Assembly (NCBI GenBank): GCA_902588255.1
Contig: CACIOK010000006.1
Coordinates: forward strand, 1 to 45,482
Reading direction: 5' to 3'
From: an uncultured Pelagibacteraceae bacterium
Lineage (GTDB): Bacteria > Pseudomonadota > Alphaproteobacteria > Pelagibacterales > Pelagibacteraceae
Length of the DNA stretch: 45,482 nucleotides
Positions 1 through 9,116 of this stretch are shown here, in pieces. Position 1 is the stretch's first letter. Each line of letters begins with the position of its first letter. Both the position numbers and the translations under genes were made by a program. The notes under the pieces were generated by a model. That model ran no database searches, was not told the origin of the DNA, and saw only the letters and a program-made list of their open reading frames with translations.

Positions 1-1
1 T

Positions 2-727
2 ATGGCTGGTCATTCACATTGGGCAGGAATTAAACACAAAAAAGGTAAAGCTGATAAGCAAAGAGCAAATCTTTTTTCAAAACTATCAAAAGAAATAACA
101 GTAGCTGCAAAATTAGGCGATAAAAGTCCTGATATGAATGCAAGATTGCGATCAGCGATACAAGCTGCAAGATCAGCCAATATGCCAAAAGAAAATATTG
201 AAAGAGCAATTGATAAATCCTCAAATTTAGTAAACGAAAATTTTGAAAGTATAAGGTATGAGGGTTTTGGTCCTGATAAAGTAGCTGTCATAGTAGAATG
301 CTTAACTGATAACAAAAATCGAACAGCCTCAAATATTAGAACAATTTTTCAAAAAAATGGAGGTAACCTAGGAACTCAAGGTTCTGCTTCACACAACTTT
401 AAGCAAATCGGTATTATAAAAATTGATAAAAAAGAAATCTCAGAAGAAAAAATTTTAGAAATGGCAATAGTTTCAGGTGCCGATGAATGTTTTTCAAAAA
501 AAGGTTTTCATGAAATTCACTGTGATAAAAATGAAATTTATAACGTTAAAACAGATATGGAGAAAACTATTAAAAACTTTATATCAACCGATATTTGCTG
601 GTTGCCATTAAATAGCGTAGAAGCTAAAGGTGAGAGGTTAAAAATGGTTTTAGAATTTTTAGACGAACTTCAAGATAATGACGATGTTCAAAATGTATAT
701 ACAAATTTAATTACAGGTATTAGTTAA
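2..727 (+). CDS. yebC: YebC/PmpR-family (TACO1-like) regulatory protein
   Basis: 241 residues, normal for the family, with the characteristic N-terminus (MAGHSHWAGIKHKKGKAD) followed by the KQRANLFSKL segment. YebC/TACO1 proteins are cytosolic and have been described both as DNA-binding transcription regulators and as factors helping ribosomes through difficult stretches; which role applies here cannot be read from the sequence. The start is the ATG one base into the window, so the promoter lies outside. The stop codon shares one base with the start of the ruvC-like gene (TAATG), which implies translational coupling. yebC next to ruvC is a common proteobacterial arrangement. Confidence 0.93.
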   Translation: MAGHSHWAGIKHKKGKADKQRANLFSKLSKEITVAAKLGDKSPDMNARLRSAIQAARSANMPKENIERAIDKSSNLVNENFESIRYEGFGPDKVAVIVECLTDNKNRTASNIRTIFQKNGGNLGTQGSASHNFKQIGIIKIDKKEISEEKILEMAIVSGADECFSKKGFHEIHCDKNEIYNVKTDMEKTIKNFISTDICWLPLNSVEAKGERLKMVLEFLDELQDNDDVQNVYTNLITGIS

Positions 728-1221
728 TGTTGGTAATTGGAATTGACCCAGGAATCACTGGATCTATTTGTTTTTTTGAAGATGGAAAAATAATCGATTT
801 AATTGATATGCCAAATATGGCTGATGGGAAAAAACAAAAAAAACAGGTAAATGGGGCTCAAATATATAATGAAATTTTTTTAAGAACTAAAAATGTTGAA
901 AAAAAAAATATTAAAGTTGTAATAGAACATGTTTCAGCAATGCCAGGTCAAGGAGTTACAAGTATGTTTAACTTTGGTCAATCTTTTGGTGTTTTAAAAG
1001 GTATTTGTTCAGCTATGCAACTTTCCATGCATTTTGTTAGGCCTGCGAAATGGAAGAAATTTTTTAACCTTATTAATGCAGAAAAAGATGCAAGTAGAAC
1101 CAAAGCAATAGAAATTTTTCCTTACATTTCGACTCAATTATCTAGAAAAAAAGATGCGAATAAAGCAGATGCGGCTTTAATTGCTAGTTTTTTTTACGAA
1201 ACCTACCATTCAGATCAATAA
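727..1221 (+). CDS. ruvC: RuvC-like Holliday junction resolvase, phage-type
   Basis: 164 residues with an RNase H-like fold expected. The candidate acidic active-site residues are D7 in GIDPGITG, E67 in VVIEHV, and D143/D148 in the KKDANKADAALIA segment near the C-terminus. Resolvases of this type cut four-way DNA junctions during recombination and fork repair. The central segment around residues 72-89 (AMPGQGVTSMFNFGQSFG) is the pattern I associate with phage and prophage RuvC-like proteins rather than with canonical bacterial RuvC. The gene overlaps yebC by one base. The usual partners ruvA and ruvB do not follow; tolQ starts 62 bases later. The family is fairly sure, the exact substrate is not. 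Confidence 0.8.
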   Translation: MLVIGIDPGITGSICFFEDGKIIDLIDMPNMADGKKQKKQVNGAQIYNEIFLRTKNVEKKNIKVVIEHVSAMPGQGVTSMFNFGQSFGVLKGICSAMQLSMHFVRPAKWKKFFNLINAEKDASRTKAIEIFPYISTQLSRKKDANKADAALIASFFYETYHSDQ

Positions 1222-1283
1222 ATATATTAATAATAATAATTTAAAGACAAATTCATGACACATTTTAGTGTGAGATCTAACAA

Positions 1284-1958
1284 ATGGAAGCAGATATTAC
1301 ATCACAAGCAGTTGGATTAGCAAGTAATACAGATTTTTCAATTTGGAAATTGTTTGTTAGAGCAGATATAATTGTTAAGAGTGTTATAATTATTTTGATA
1401 GCTTGCTCAATATATTCATGGGCAGTGATAATTGAAAAAATAAAATTATTTAAAAAAATAAATTCTTCTACTGAAGAGTTCGAAAATAAGTTTTGGAAAT
1501 CAAAGTCTGCAGAAAATTTTTACGATAATCTTCCTTCAAAAACAGAAGACCCAATGGCAAGAGTTTTTATGGACTCGATGCAAGTAATGTTAAAATCTAA
1601 ACGAAGTTCTAATTTGAATGAAAAAATGTCTAGGATGCTTGAAATTAACATTGAGAAACAAATGGAAAAAATTGAAAAAGGTTACACGTTCCTTGCTACA
1701 GTCGGTTCAACTGCACCTTTTATAGGTTTGTTCGGAACAGTTTGGGGAATAATGAATTCTTTTCAATCAATTGCTATATCAAGAAACACAAGTTTAGCAA
1801 TTGTAGCTCCTGGAATAGCAGAAGCATTATTTGCAACTGCATTAGGTTTGTTAGCAGCGATACCTGCGGTTGTTGCTTATAACAAGTTTAATAATGATGC
1901 AAAAAAATATTCTCAAAAATTAGAAAATTTTTCAAAAAGATTTTTATCAATAATCTAA
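1284..1958 (+). CDS. tolQ: Tol-Pal system proton channel subunit TolQ
   Basis: 224 residues of the TolQ/ExbB/MotA family. There are three hydrophobic segments: about residues 31-50, 137-160 (with the conserved GSTAPFIGLFGTVWG) and 169-195 (APGIAEALFATALGLLAAIPAV). The cytoplasmic loop between the first and second segments is long, as expected. TolQ and TolR form an inner-membrane proton channel that energises TolA and, through it, TolB-Pal at the outer membrane during cell constriction. It is followed after one base by tolR. TolQ rather than ExbB because tolR, tolA, tolB and pal follow in order. The 62-base upstream gap contains no convincing promoter. Confidence 0.95.
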   Translation: MEADITSQAVGLASNTDFSIWKLFVRADIIVKSVIIILIACSIYSWAVIIEKIKLFKKINSSTEEFENKFWKSKSAENFYDNLPSKTEDPMARVFMDSMQVMLKSKRSSNLNEKMSRMLEINIEKQMEKIEKGYTFLATVGSTAPFIGLFGTVWGIMNSFQSIAISRNTSLAIVAPGIAEALFATALGLLAAIPAVVAYNKFNNDAKKYSQKLENFSKRFLSII

Positions 1959-1959
1959 A

Positions 1960-2376
1960 ATGGCTTTTAATTTGAAACGTTCATCAAAAGAACCTATGAG
2001 CGAAATTAATGTAACGCCATTTGTTGATGTAATGTTGGTGCTTCTTATTATTTTTATGGTAACCGCTCCTTTATTGACAGTCGGTGTGCAAGTTGATTTG
2101 CCCGAGAGTTCTGCCGACTCTTTACCTGAAGAACAAGAGCCTTTAACTTTGAGTATTAATTCAAAAGGTGAAATTTTTATACAAGAATCTAAAGTTGAGT
2201 ATGATAAAATTATTGCAAAAATATTAGCAGTTTCTAAAAATAGAACTGATACTAGAATTTATGTCAGAGGAGACAAAACAATTAATTATGGTAGGGTTTT
2301 AGAAATTATGGGAATGTTGTCTGGTTCTGGATTTACTAAAGTTGCACTAATTTCAGAGCCATATAAAGAAAGGTAA
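1960..2376 (+). CDS. tolR: Tol-Pal system channel subunit TolR
   Basis: 138 residues, ExbD/TolR family. A short cytoplasmic N-terminus ends in EINVTPFVDVMLVLLIIFMV; the single transmembrane helix spans about residues 20-43 and carries the proton-carrying aspartate D23. The periplasmic part (from about residue 45) contains the expected LTLSINSKGEIFI and IYVRGDKTINYGRV strands. TolR pairs with TolQ in the proton channel. It starts one base after the tolQ stop and is followed five bases later by tolA, so the three are very probably one transcript. Confidence 0.95.
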   Translation: MAFNLKRSSKEPMSEINVTPFVDVMLVLLIIFMVTAPLLTVGVQVDLPESSADSLPEEQEPLTLSINSKGEIFIQESKVEYDKIIAKILAVSKNRTDTRIYVRGDKTINYGRVLEIMGMLSGSGFTKVALISEPYKER

Positions 2377-2381
2377 TTCCT

Positions 2382-3188
2382 GTGACTAGAAATATTATTA
2401 TTTCTTCAACTTTTCATATATTTATAATTTTTATTACCGCAATGAGCTTACCTTTTTTAGCAAAAAAACCAATTGATCTTCCACCAATTGTATCAGTAGA
2501 ATTGATTCAAATTACCGATATAACCAATATTCCTTTTGCTCCAAAAGCAAAAAAATTAATTGAAAAAATAAAAGAAAAAGAAAAATTAGTATCAGAACAA
2601 GCCCCACCAAAAATTGTTAAAAAAGAAAAGCCAGATGCTGTTCCGTTACCTGATGAAAAAATAGAAAAAGTTAAAAAACTTGAAGATAAAAAACAAAATC
2701 CTGAAAAAATAGATAATAAAGTAAAACAAGTGTCAGAATTTGAAAAAGAAGAACTTTTTGATCCTAATAATATTGCTGCACTTATAGATAAATCAAAAGA
2801 AGATGTTGGAGAGACAACAGATAAACCAAATAAAATTTCACAAGATCAAGATAGAACAGTAGATAATATTGGACTATCTTTAAGCGAAGAGGATGCATTA
2901 AAAGCTCAAATTTTTGGTTGTTGGAGTATCCCACTTGGTTTACCTTATAACGAAAATTTATTAGTGAGAATTAAATTGAAATTAAAACCAGACGGATCAG
3001 TCATAAAGTCAGAAATATTAGACCACGCCAGAATGAATAAACCAGGTCAAGGTTTTTATAAAGTTTTGGCAGAAAGTGCATTAAGGGCTATTCAATTGTG
3101 CCAACCTCTTAGAGTTCCGACTACAGGCTATGAAAGATGGAAAGATTTACAGTTGAATTTTGACGCCAGAGAAATGCTTGAGGGATAA
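2382..3188 (+). CDS. tolA: Tol-Pal system inner-membrane linker TolA
   Basis: 268 residues with the three-part TolA layout: an N-terminal membrane anchor at about residues 5-24; a long lysine/glutamate/proline-rich periplasmic region at about 55-160 (many EK repeats, probably extended or helical); and a C-terminal domain from about 170 ([12 protein letters not shown] ... [13 protein letters not shown]). TolA reaches across the periplasm and links TolQR to TolB/Pal. The central region is shorter than in Escherichia coli. The start is GTG at 2382, five bases after tolR; no in-frame ATG lies upstream in the gap. Sequence identity within this family is low, so position in the operon carries much of the call. 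Confidence 0.88.
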   Translation: MTRNIIISSTFHIFIIFITAMSLPFLAKKPIDLPPIVSVELIQITDITNIPFAPKAKKLIEKIKEKEKLVSEQAPPKIVKKEKPDAVPLPDEKIEKVKKLEDKKQNPEKIDNKVKQVSEFEKEELFDPNNIAALIDKSKEDVGETTDKPNKISQDQDRTVDNIGLSLSEEDALKAQIFGCWSIPLGLPYNENLLVRIKLKLKPDGSVIKSEILDHARMNKPGQGFYKVLAESALRAIQLCQPLRVPTTGYERWKDLQLNFDAREMLEG

Positions 3189-3190
3189 CT

Positions 3191-4531
3191 ATGTTTTTTA
3201 GATATTTAATAATTTTATTTTTTTTAATACCCTTAAATTCTTTTGCTTTAATTGAAGTTGATATAACAAGAGGAAATTTAAGCCCTTTGCCTATCGCAGT
3301 GTCTCCTTTATCTTTAGATAAAGAGTCAAAAAAGAGTCTTCAGAAAATATTAAAAAAAGATGATATTGGTTCAGAAATTTCAATTGTTGTTGAAAACAAT
3401 TTAAAGAAGTCTGGATTATTTAATCCTTTAAATAAAGACTCTTTTCTTCAAAAGCCAGATATTGCTCATCTAAAACCTAGATTTGAAGATTGGGCTTTAA
3501 TTAAAGCCCAAGCCTTAATTACCGGCAAAGTTACATTTGTTGATGAAAAACTTAGAGTTGAATTTAGACTTTGGGATGTGCTTGCAGCAAAGGAAATGAT
3601 GGCACTTGCATTTACAACTGTCCCAAGTAATTGGAGAAGAGTCGGTCATATTATAACAGATAAAATTTATAAAAGATTAACTGGAGAAAAAGGCTATTTC
3701 GATACCAGGATTATATATGTAGCTGAAGAAGGTCCAAAAACAAAGAGAATTAAAAAATTAGGGATAATGGATCAGGATGGGTTTAATACAAAATATTTAA
3801 CCCTAGGAAATGAATTAGTTTTAACTCCTAGATTTAATCCTACAAATCAAATGGTTACTTATCTTTCTTACTTTAGAAATTTACCAAGAGTTTATTTATT
3901 AGATATTGAAACTGGTATTCAAGAAGTAGTAGGAGATTTTCCTGGAATGACTTTTGCCCCAAGATTTTCTCCTGATGGTAAAAAAATTATAATGAGTTTT
4001 GCTAAAGATGGTAATTCAGACATTTACACAATGGATCTTGAAAATAGAATAGTTGAAAGAATAACTAATCATCCATCGATAGATACTTCGCCCTCATATT
4101 CTCCCGATGGTAAGTATATTTGTTTCAATTCAGACAGAAGCGGCTATCAACAAATTTATATTATGAAAAGTGATGGATCTGGTGTTAAAAGAATATCTTT
4201 TGGCAAAGGTTTGTACGGAACACCTGTTTGGTCTCCTAGAGGAGACTTAATAGCATTTACAAAATTGCATAAAGGTAAATTTTATATTGGCGTAATGAGA
4301 ACAAATGGAAAAGGCGAAAGACTATTGACTGAAAATTTTTACCAAGAAGCGCCATCCTGGTCTCCAAATGGAAGAGTATTGATATTTTATAGGGAAACAA
4401 AAACAGATGAAAAAGGAGAGGGGTTTTCTGCTAAATTATGGTCGATTGATTTAACCGGTTATAATGAGAGGTTAGTAGAGACAGAAACTGATGCTTCTGA
4501 CCCATCTTGGTCGTCTTTATTAAGCAATTAA
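3191..4531 (+). CDS. tolB: Tol-Pal periplasmic beta-propeller TolB
   Basis: 446 residues. A signal peptide (about residues 1-19, ending NSFA) precedes an N-terminal domain (to about 165) and then a six-bladed propeller with recurring blade motifs such as [33 protein letters not shown] and [11 protein letters not shown]. TolB is periplasmic and binds Pal and TolA, coupling the energised inner-membrane complex to the outer membrane. It begins two bases after tolA. The length is normal and no blade appears to be missing. It is followed by a 78-base gap before pal, the largest gap inside the tol cluster. Confidence 0.95.
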   Translation: MFFRYLIILFFLIPLNSFALIEVDITRGNLSPLPIAVSPLSLDKESKKSLQKILKKDDIGSEISIVVENNLKKSGLFNPLNKDSFLQKPDIAHLKPRFEDWALIKAQALITGKVTFVDEKLRVEFRLWDVLAAKEMMALAFTTVPSNWRRVGHIITDKIYKRLTGEKGYFDTRIIYVAEEGPKTKRIKKLGIMDQDGFNTKYLTLGNELVLTPRFNPTNQMVTYLSYFRNLPRVYLLDIETGIQEVVGDFPGMTFAPRFSPDGKKIIMSFAKDGNSDIYTMDLENRIVERITNHPSIDTSPSYSPDGKYICFNSDRSGYQQIYIMKSDGSGVKRISFGKGLYGTPVWSPRGDLIAFTKLHKGKFYIGVMRTNGKGERLLTENFYQEAPSWSPNGRVLIFYRETKTDEKGEGFSAKLWSIDLTGYNERLVETETDASDPSWSSLLSN

Positions 4532-4609
4532 TATTAAATAGTTGATTTTTAGGCTTGAAAGATCTAATTAGTTGTGAAAAAGTCATAATATTCAATTTAA
4601 GGAGTAGTA

Positions 4610-5086
4610 ATGAATCTAAACAAAATTTTTAAAAATGCACTTTTAGTAGCTCTTGCTTGCTTGGCATTGTCTGCTTGTGCAAAAAAAGTGAGCACAGGTC
4701 AAATGCAGGGCGACGTGTACACAGGAACTGATACGGTTGAATATTTAGCATCAGGTGTTCCAGATAGAGTTTTCTTTGCAACTAACGAATCTATTTTAAC
4801 TACAAAGTCTAGAGAGACTTTAAGAAAACAAGCTGCGTGGTTAAGAAAAAATTCAAAAATAAATGTAGTTCTAGAAGGTCATGCAGATGAAAGAGGAACT
4901 AGAGAATATAACTTGGCGTTAGGAGAAAGAAGAGCTAATGCTGCAAAAGATTATTTAATGACTTATGGAATATCTTCTGACAGAATTTCTGTAATTAGTT
5001 ATGGAAAAGAAAGACCTGTTGATTCAGGTTCAAATCCTCTGTCTTGGTCAAAAAATAGAAGATCAGTTACAGTAAAAGCTAATTAA
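4610..5086 (+). CDS. pal: Peptidoglycan-associated lipoprotein Pal
   Basis: 158 residues. The N-terminus is a lipoprotein signal with lipobox LSAC (cysteine at residue 22), so the mature protein is an outer-membrane lipoprotein. The C-terminal OmpA-like domain contains the peptidoglycan-binding pattern LEGHADERGTREYNLALGERR. Pal anchors the outer membrane to peptidoglycan and interacts with TolB. A near-consensus Shine-Dalgarno (AAGGAG, 4599-4604) lies five bases before the ATG, much stronger than for most genes in the window, and a strong intrinsic terminator follows. Both suggest high expression, possibly from a promoter in the tolB-pal gap, though I could not identify one convincingly. Confidence 0.97.
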   Translation: MNLNKIFKNALLVALACLALSACAKKVSTGQMQGDVYTGTDTVEYLASGVPDRVFFATNESILTTKSRETLRKQAAWLRKNSKINVVLEGHADERGTREYNLALGERRANAAKDYLMTYGISSDRISVISYGKERPVDSGSNPLSWSKNRRSVTVKAN

Positions 5087-5094
5087 AAAGTTTT

Positions 5095-5133
5095 AAAAAG
5101 ACCCTGTTATTAAATTACCAGGGTCTTTTTTTT
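5095..5133 (+). terminator. Intrinsic terminator after pal
   Basis: Perfect inverted repeat AGACCCTG (5099-5106) / CAGGGTCT (5119-5126) with a 12-base loop, directly followed by an eight-base T run (5126-5133). The A run before the left arm can extend the stem by pairing with the T run. It lies 9 bases after the pal stop and before cpoB, so cpoB may depend on read-through or its own promoter. Confidence 0.92.
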
Positions 5134-5161
5134 GCCATCATTATAACTACTAATAAATTAA

Positions 5162-6142
5162 ATGCTAAAGTTTATAAAATTTATAATAGTTAGTTTTTTT
5201 TTAATTTTTATTTTTTCTGTTAATGAAGTCACAGCTGAAAATGAGGAAATAACAGAAATTCTTGAAGCAATTCAGAAAGATATTAAAACTCTAGAAAAAG
5301 CGGTTTATTCAGATGAAAATAATTCTTTATCAAATAATTCTTTTGATAAAAATTCTGAAGATGTTCTTACAAGACATTTATTAAAATTGTCAGAAATTGA
5401 AAATCAATTTCAAGAACTAACAAATAAATTTGAAGAAGTGAATTTTAAACTAGATAAATTATCTAATAGGCTATCTAAAGTTCAATCAGATAATCAACTT
5501 AGATTTCAACAATTAGAAAATAAAACAATTAATAATGAAGAAGACAATAAGATAGTTGCTTCCACAACTGATGAAGAAGATGAAGATAAAGTTTTGCCAG
5601 GGTCTTCACAACCACAGGATTTAGGATCAATTTCTTATAAGGATACAGAAACAAATTTGTTAACACAAGAAACTCAATCAATTGAGTCTACTGGAACAGT
5701 AATTACTGAAGAATTCCGTCCAGAGGAAAAATTATTACCAAATGAAACTCCAGAAAAACAATATGAATTTGCAACAAGTTTTTTAAAAGTTGGAGACTAC
5801 AATACAGCAGAACGTGCATTTAAAGAATTTGTTGATACAAACCCTAACCATGAGTTAGCGGGTAATGCGCAATATTGGTATGCTGAAACTTTTAGAATTA
5901 GACAATTGTATACTGATGCAGCATCTGCATACCTTGAAGGTTATCAAAAATATCCTAAAAGCACGAAGGGTCCTATAAATTTGTTGAGACTTGGTGTATC
6001 ATTAGTTCAGATAGGAGAAAAAGATCAAGGTTGTTTAATGATCACCGGTGTTAAAAAACAATACCCAAAAGCAAAACAGTCTGTTCTTCAAAAAGCAAAA
6101 TATGAAGAAAAAAAGTTTGAGTGTAAGAAAGAAAAAACTTAA
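5162..6142 (+). CDS. cpoB: Cell division coordinator CpoB (YbgF), TPR-containing
   Basis: 326 residues. A signal peptide occupies about residues 1-25 (a long hydrophobic stretch, then EVTAEN). Next comes a coiled-coil region at about 60-125 (NQFQELTNKFEEVNFKLDKL and onward), then a low-complexity acidic linker, then a C-terminal tetratricopeptide domain at about 200-320 (QYEFATSFLKVGDYNTAERAFKEFVDTNP-type repeats). CpoB binds TolA in the periplasm and coordinates outer-membrane constriction with wall synthesis. Its position after pal matches the conserved tol-pal-cpoB order. Its 3' end overlaps the start of tilS. Confidence 0.9.
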   Translation: MLKFIKFIIVSFFLIFIFSVNEVTAENEEITEILEAIQKDIKTLEKAVYSDENNSLSNNSFDKNSEDVLTRHLLKLSEIENQFQELTNKFEEVNFKLDKLSNRLSKVQSDNQLRFQQLENKTINNEEDNKIVASTTDEEDEDKVLPGSSQPQDLGSISYKDTETNLLTQETQSIESTGTVITEEFRPEEKLLPNETPEKQYEFATSFLKVGDYNTAERAFKEFVDTNPNHELAGNAQYWYAETFRIRQLYTDAASAYLEGYQKYPKSTKGPINLLRLGVSLVQIGEKDQGCLMITGVKKQYPKAKQSVLQKAKYEEKKFECKKEKT

Positions 6143-7142
6143 TAATTTAATTCTAAAATACTTAAACAATAAAAATATTTTAAAGGTTTTTAAAGAATTC
6201 AAAAAAGCAATAGATGTAAGAAGCAAGTATGCTGTAGCTATTTCAGGTGGACCAGATAGTCTTGCTTTAGCTTACTTCTGTAAATGTATCTCAACAATTT
6301 ATAATACAAAAATCCAATACTATTTGGTTGATCATAAGCTCAGAAAAGAATCAACTAAAGAAGCTAATACGGTTTTACAAAACCTAAAGAAACTTAAAAT
6401 AAAATGTAAAATTTTAACCTGGAAAGGACAAAAACCTAAATCTAATATTCAATCTATTGCAAGAAATAAACGCTATTCACTTTTAAAAAATGAATGTAAA
6501 AAAAATCGAATACCTTTTTTATTATTAGGACATCATATTGATGATTTATATGAAAATTTTCTATTAAGAATTTTACGAGGAAGCGGTTTAAAAGGCATGG
6601 TATCTATGGATAGAGTAGCTAAAAATAACATCGATAATATAACAATCATCAGACCTTTGATTGATATTAAAAAATCTGAGTTAAAAAAAATATCAAAATT
6701 AGTTTTTAATTTTTTTATTGAGGATCCTTCAAATAATGATGAAAATTTTAAAAGAATTAGAATAAGAAACTTAATAAACACCTTAGAGTTTGAAGGATTA
6801 GATAAAAACAAACTTAAACTTACAATTAAAAATCTTAAAGATTCAAATAATGTTATCAACTTTTATACAAAGAATAATATTGATAAAAATTCATTCTTTT
6901 TCAAAGAAAAAAATACCTTTTTTTTAAATAAATTTTTTTTTGAAAATCCAAGAGAAATTATTTTTAGATCATTTGGAGATGTAATAAAAAAAACAAGTAA
7001 AAAATATTATTTGCCTCGAGGGAAAAGTATAAGCAGCATTATATCAAGTATTCAATCTAAGAAATTTAAAAAAACGACCTTAGGCGGATGTATAATTCAA
7101 AAAATTGGTGAAACAGTAGTTGTTTTCCCAGAAAGATCATGA
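6102..7142 (+). CDS. tilS: tRNA(Ile)-lysidine synthase TilS
   Basis: The ATP-binding PP-loop SGGPDSLAL follows about 45 residues after this start, and family motifs continue with YLVDHKLRKES, IARNKRYSLL and LLGHHIDDLYENFLLRILRGSGL. TilS attaches lysine to C34 of the tRNA that reads AUA, an essential activity in an organism this rich in isoleucine AUA codons. I chose the ATG at 6102; the frame is also open from a GTG at 6048 (18 residues longer), and a TTG at 6117 is possible. All overlap the 3' end of cpoB. The C-terminal substrate domain is short and divergent. Total length 346 residues from this start. Confidence 0.9.
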   Translation: MKKKSLSVRKKKLNNLILKYLNNKNILKVFKEFKKAIDVRSKYAVAISGGPDSLALAYFCKCISTIYNTKIQYYLVDHKLRKESTKEANTVLQNLKKLKIKCKILTWKGQKPKSNIQSIARNKRYSLLKNECKKNRIPFLLLGHHIDDLYENFLLRILRGSGLKGMVSMDRVAKNNIDNITIIRPLIDIKKSELKKISKLVFNFFIEDPSNNDENFKRIRIRNLINTLEFEGLDKNKLKLTIKNLKDSNNVINFYTKNNIDKNSFFFKEKNTFFLNKFFFENPREIIFRSFGDVIKKTSKKYYLPRGKSISSIISSIQSKKFKKTTLGGCIIQKIGETVVVFPERS

Positions 7143-7205
7143 AAAAGTCAAATTTCGTACTAAAATGTCACTTGTTTAATTTGCAATAATTCTTATCTTA
7201 CAATT

Positions 7206-9110
7206 ATGAATTTTAAAAATTTAGTTATGTGGGCTGTAATAGTCTTTTTAACTATAGGTCTATACAATATGTTTAAAAATCCCCAAGGATCTTTAAATAA
7301 AACAAACAATATTATATTTTCAGAATTTTTATCAGAAGTAGATAATGGAAGAGTTGTTAAAGTTGAGATCAAAGAAAATAATATAAAAGGTGTCATGTCT
7401 GACGGCAAAGTATTTACAACCTACTCGCCAAACTATCCAAATCTTATTGAAAGACTCTCAGAAAAAGGAGTGAGTATATCAGCTTCACCAGTTGATGAAA
7501 AAATGCCATCGATACTTGGTGTACTTTTATCTTGGTTCCCAATGTTATTGTTAATTGCTGTTTGGATTTTCTTTATGAGACAAATGCAAGGTGGAAAAGG
7601 TGGTGCTATGGGATTTGGTCGTTCCAAAGCTAAAATGATGAATGAATTAAAAGGCAAAGTAACTTTTAACGATGTCGCTGGAGTAGAAGAGGCTAAAGAA
7701 GAAGTTGAAGAAGTAGTTGAATTTTTAAAAGATCCAAAAAAATTTAGTAGATTAGGTGGAAAAATCCCAAGAGGATGTTTGTTAGTCGGCCCTCCTGGAA
7801 CAGGAAAAACTTTATTAGCAAGAGCTATAGCCGGAGAAGCTGGCGTTCCATTCTTCACAATTTCAGGATCGGATTTTGTAGAAATGTTTGTTGGTGTTGG
7901 TGCTTCAAGAGTTAGAGATATGTTTGAACAAGGTAAAAAACATTCACCATGTATAATTTTTATAGATGAAATAGATGCCGTTGGTAGAAGTAGAGGGGCA
8001 GGCCTTGGAGGAGGAAATGATGAAAGAGAACAGACTTTAAACCAATTACTAGTAGAAATGGATGGTTTTGATACAAATGAAGGTGTAATTATAATCGCAG
8101 CAACTAATAGACCTGATGTATTAGACCCTGCATTATTAAGACCAGGAAGGTTTGATAGACAGGTAGTTGTTTCTCTTCCAGATATTATTGGAAGAGAAAA
8201 AATATTAAAAGTCCATGCAAAAAAAATATCAATGGCACCAGATGTTAATTTAAGAACAGTTGCTAGAGGAACACCTGGATTTTCAGGTGCAGATTTAGCA
8301 AATTTGGTAAATGAAGCTGCGTTGTTAGCCGCAAGAAAGAATAAAAGAATAGTTACTTACCATGAATTTGAAGAAGCAAAAGATAAAGTTATGATGGGAG
8401 CCGAGAGAAGATCAATGGTTATGACTGAAGATGAAAAAAAACTTACAGCATATCACGAGGGAGGCCACGCGTTAGTTTCGTTTAATATGCCCGGTTATGA
8501 CCCAATACATAAAGCTACAATAATACCAAGAGGTAGAGCTTTAGGAATGGTAATGAACATTCCTGAAAAAGATAAACATGGTTATTCAATTAAATTTTTA
8601 AAAGCTAGATTGGCCGTTTGTTTCGGAGGAAGGGTTGCGGAAGAAATAATATTTGGAAAAGACAATATATCAACTGGAGCTGGAGGTGGTAGTGGCTCAG
8701 ATATAAACCAAGCAACTCAACTGGCAAGAGCTATGGTTACAAAATACGGAATGACAGATGAATTAGGACCTGTTGAATATGGAGAAAATGAAGAAGAAGT
8801 TTTTTTAGGCAGATCAGTTGCTCGTACACAAAGCGTATCTGAAGCTGTAGCACAAAAAATCGATAAAGAAATTAGAAAACTAGTAGATGAAGGTTATAAC
8901 AAGGCCAAAGAAATTTTGACTACGAAAGTAGATGATTTGCATAAATTAGCAAAGGCATTGTTAACTTATGAAACATTAACTGGTGAAGAAATTGAAAATT
9001 TAATTAATAAAAATATATATCCGACAAATAAAGAGGATTTAAAAGAGGATAATACAAAACAAGACTCAGCTTTAGATTCCATGGGATTAAAGCCGAAGAT
9101 AGTACATTAG
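7206..9110 (+). CDS. ftsH: ATP-dependent zinc metalloprotease FtsH
   Basis: 634 residues. Two membrane helices (about 5-22 and 104-124) bracket a periplasmic domain. The AAA module follows: Walker A GPPGTGKT at 195-202, Walker B IIFIDEID at about 250-257, and the second region of homology around RPGRFDR. The zinc protease motif is HEGGH at 417-421 (more often HEAGH). FtsH is a membrane-bound quality-control protease; in other proteobacteria it also degrades the sigma factor RpoH, which is encoded 5 kb away here. The 63-base gap before it shows a weak promoter-like pair (TTGTTT 7172, TATCTT 7194) and no clear ribosome binding site. ftsH-folP-glmM is a conserved gene order. Confidence 0.97.
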   Translation: MNFKNLVMWAVIVFLTIGLYNMFKNPQGSLNKTNNIIFSEFLSEVDNGRVVKVEIKENNIKGVMSDGKVFTTYSPNYPNLIERLSEKGVSISASPVDEKMPSILGVLLSWFPMLLLIAVWIFFMRQMQGGKGGAMGFGRSKAKMMNELKGKVTFNDVAGVEEAKEEVEEVVEFLKDPKKFSRLGGKIPRGCLLVGPPGTGKTLLARAIAGEAGVPFFTISGSDFVEMFVGVGASRVRDMFEQGKKHSPCIIFIDEIDAVGRSRGAGLGGGNDEREQTLNQLLVEMDGFDTNEGVIIIAATNRPDVLDPALLRPGRFDRQVVVSLPDIIGREKILKVHAKKISMAPDVNLRTVARGTPGFSGADLANLVNEAALLAARKNKRIVTYHEFEEAKDKVMMGAERRSMVMTEDEKKLTAYHEGGHALVSFNMPGYDPIHKATIIPRGRALGMVMNIPEKDKHGYSIKFLKARLAVCFGGRVAEEIIFGKDNISTGAGGGSGSDINQATQLARAMVTKYGMTDELGPVEYGENEEEVFLGRSVARTQSVSEAVAQKIDKEIRKLVDEGYNKAKEILTTKVDDLHKLAKALLTYETLTGEEIENLINKNIYPTNKEDLKEDNTKQDSALDSMGLKPKIVH

Positions 9111-9116
9111 ATTATA

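Noticed and set aside
1257-1273. CACA-N6-TGTG inverted repeat before tolQ
   Set aside because: Only four paired bases per arm, and no promoter element nearby; too likely by chance.
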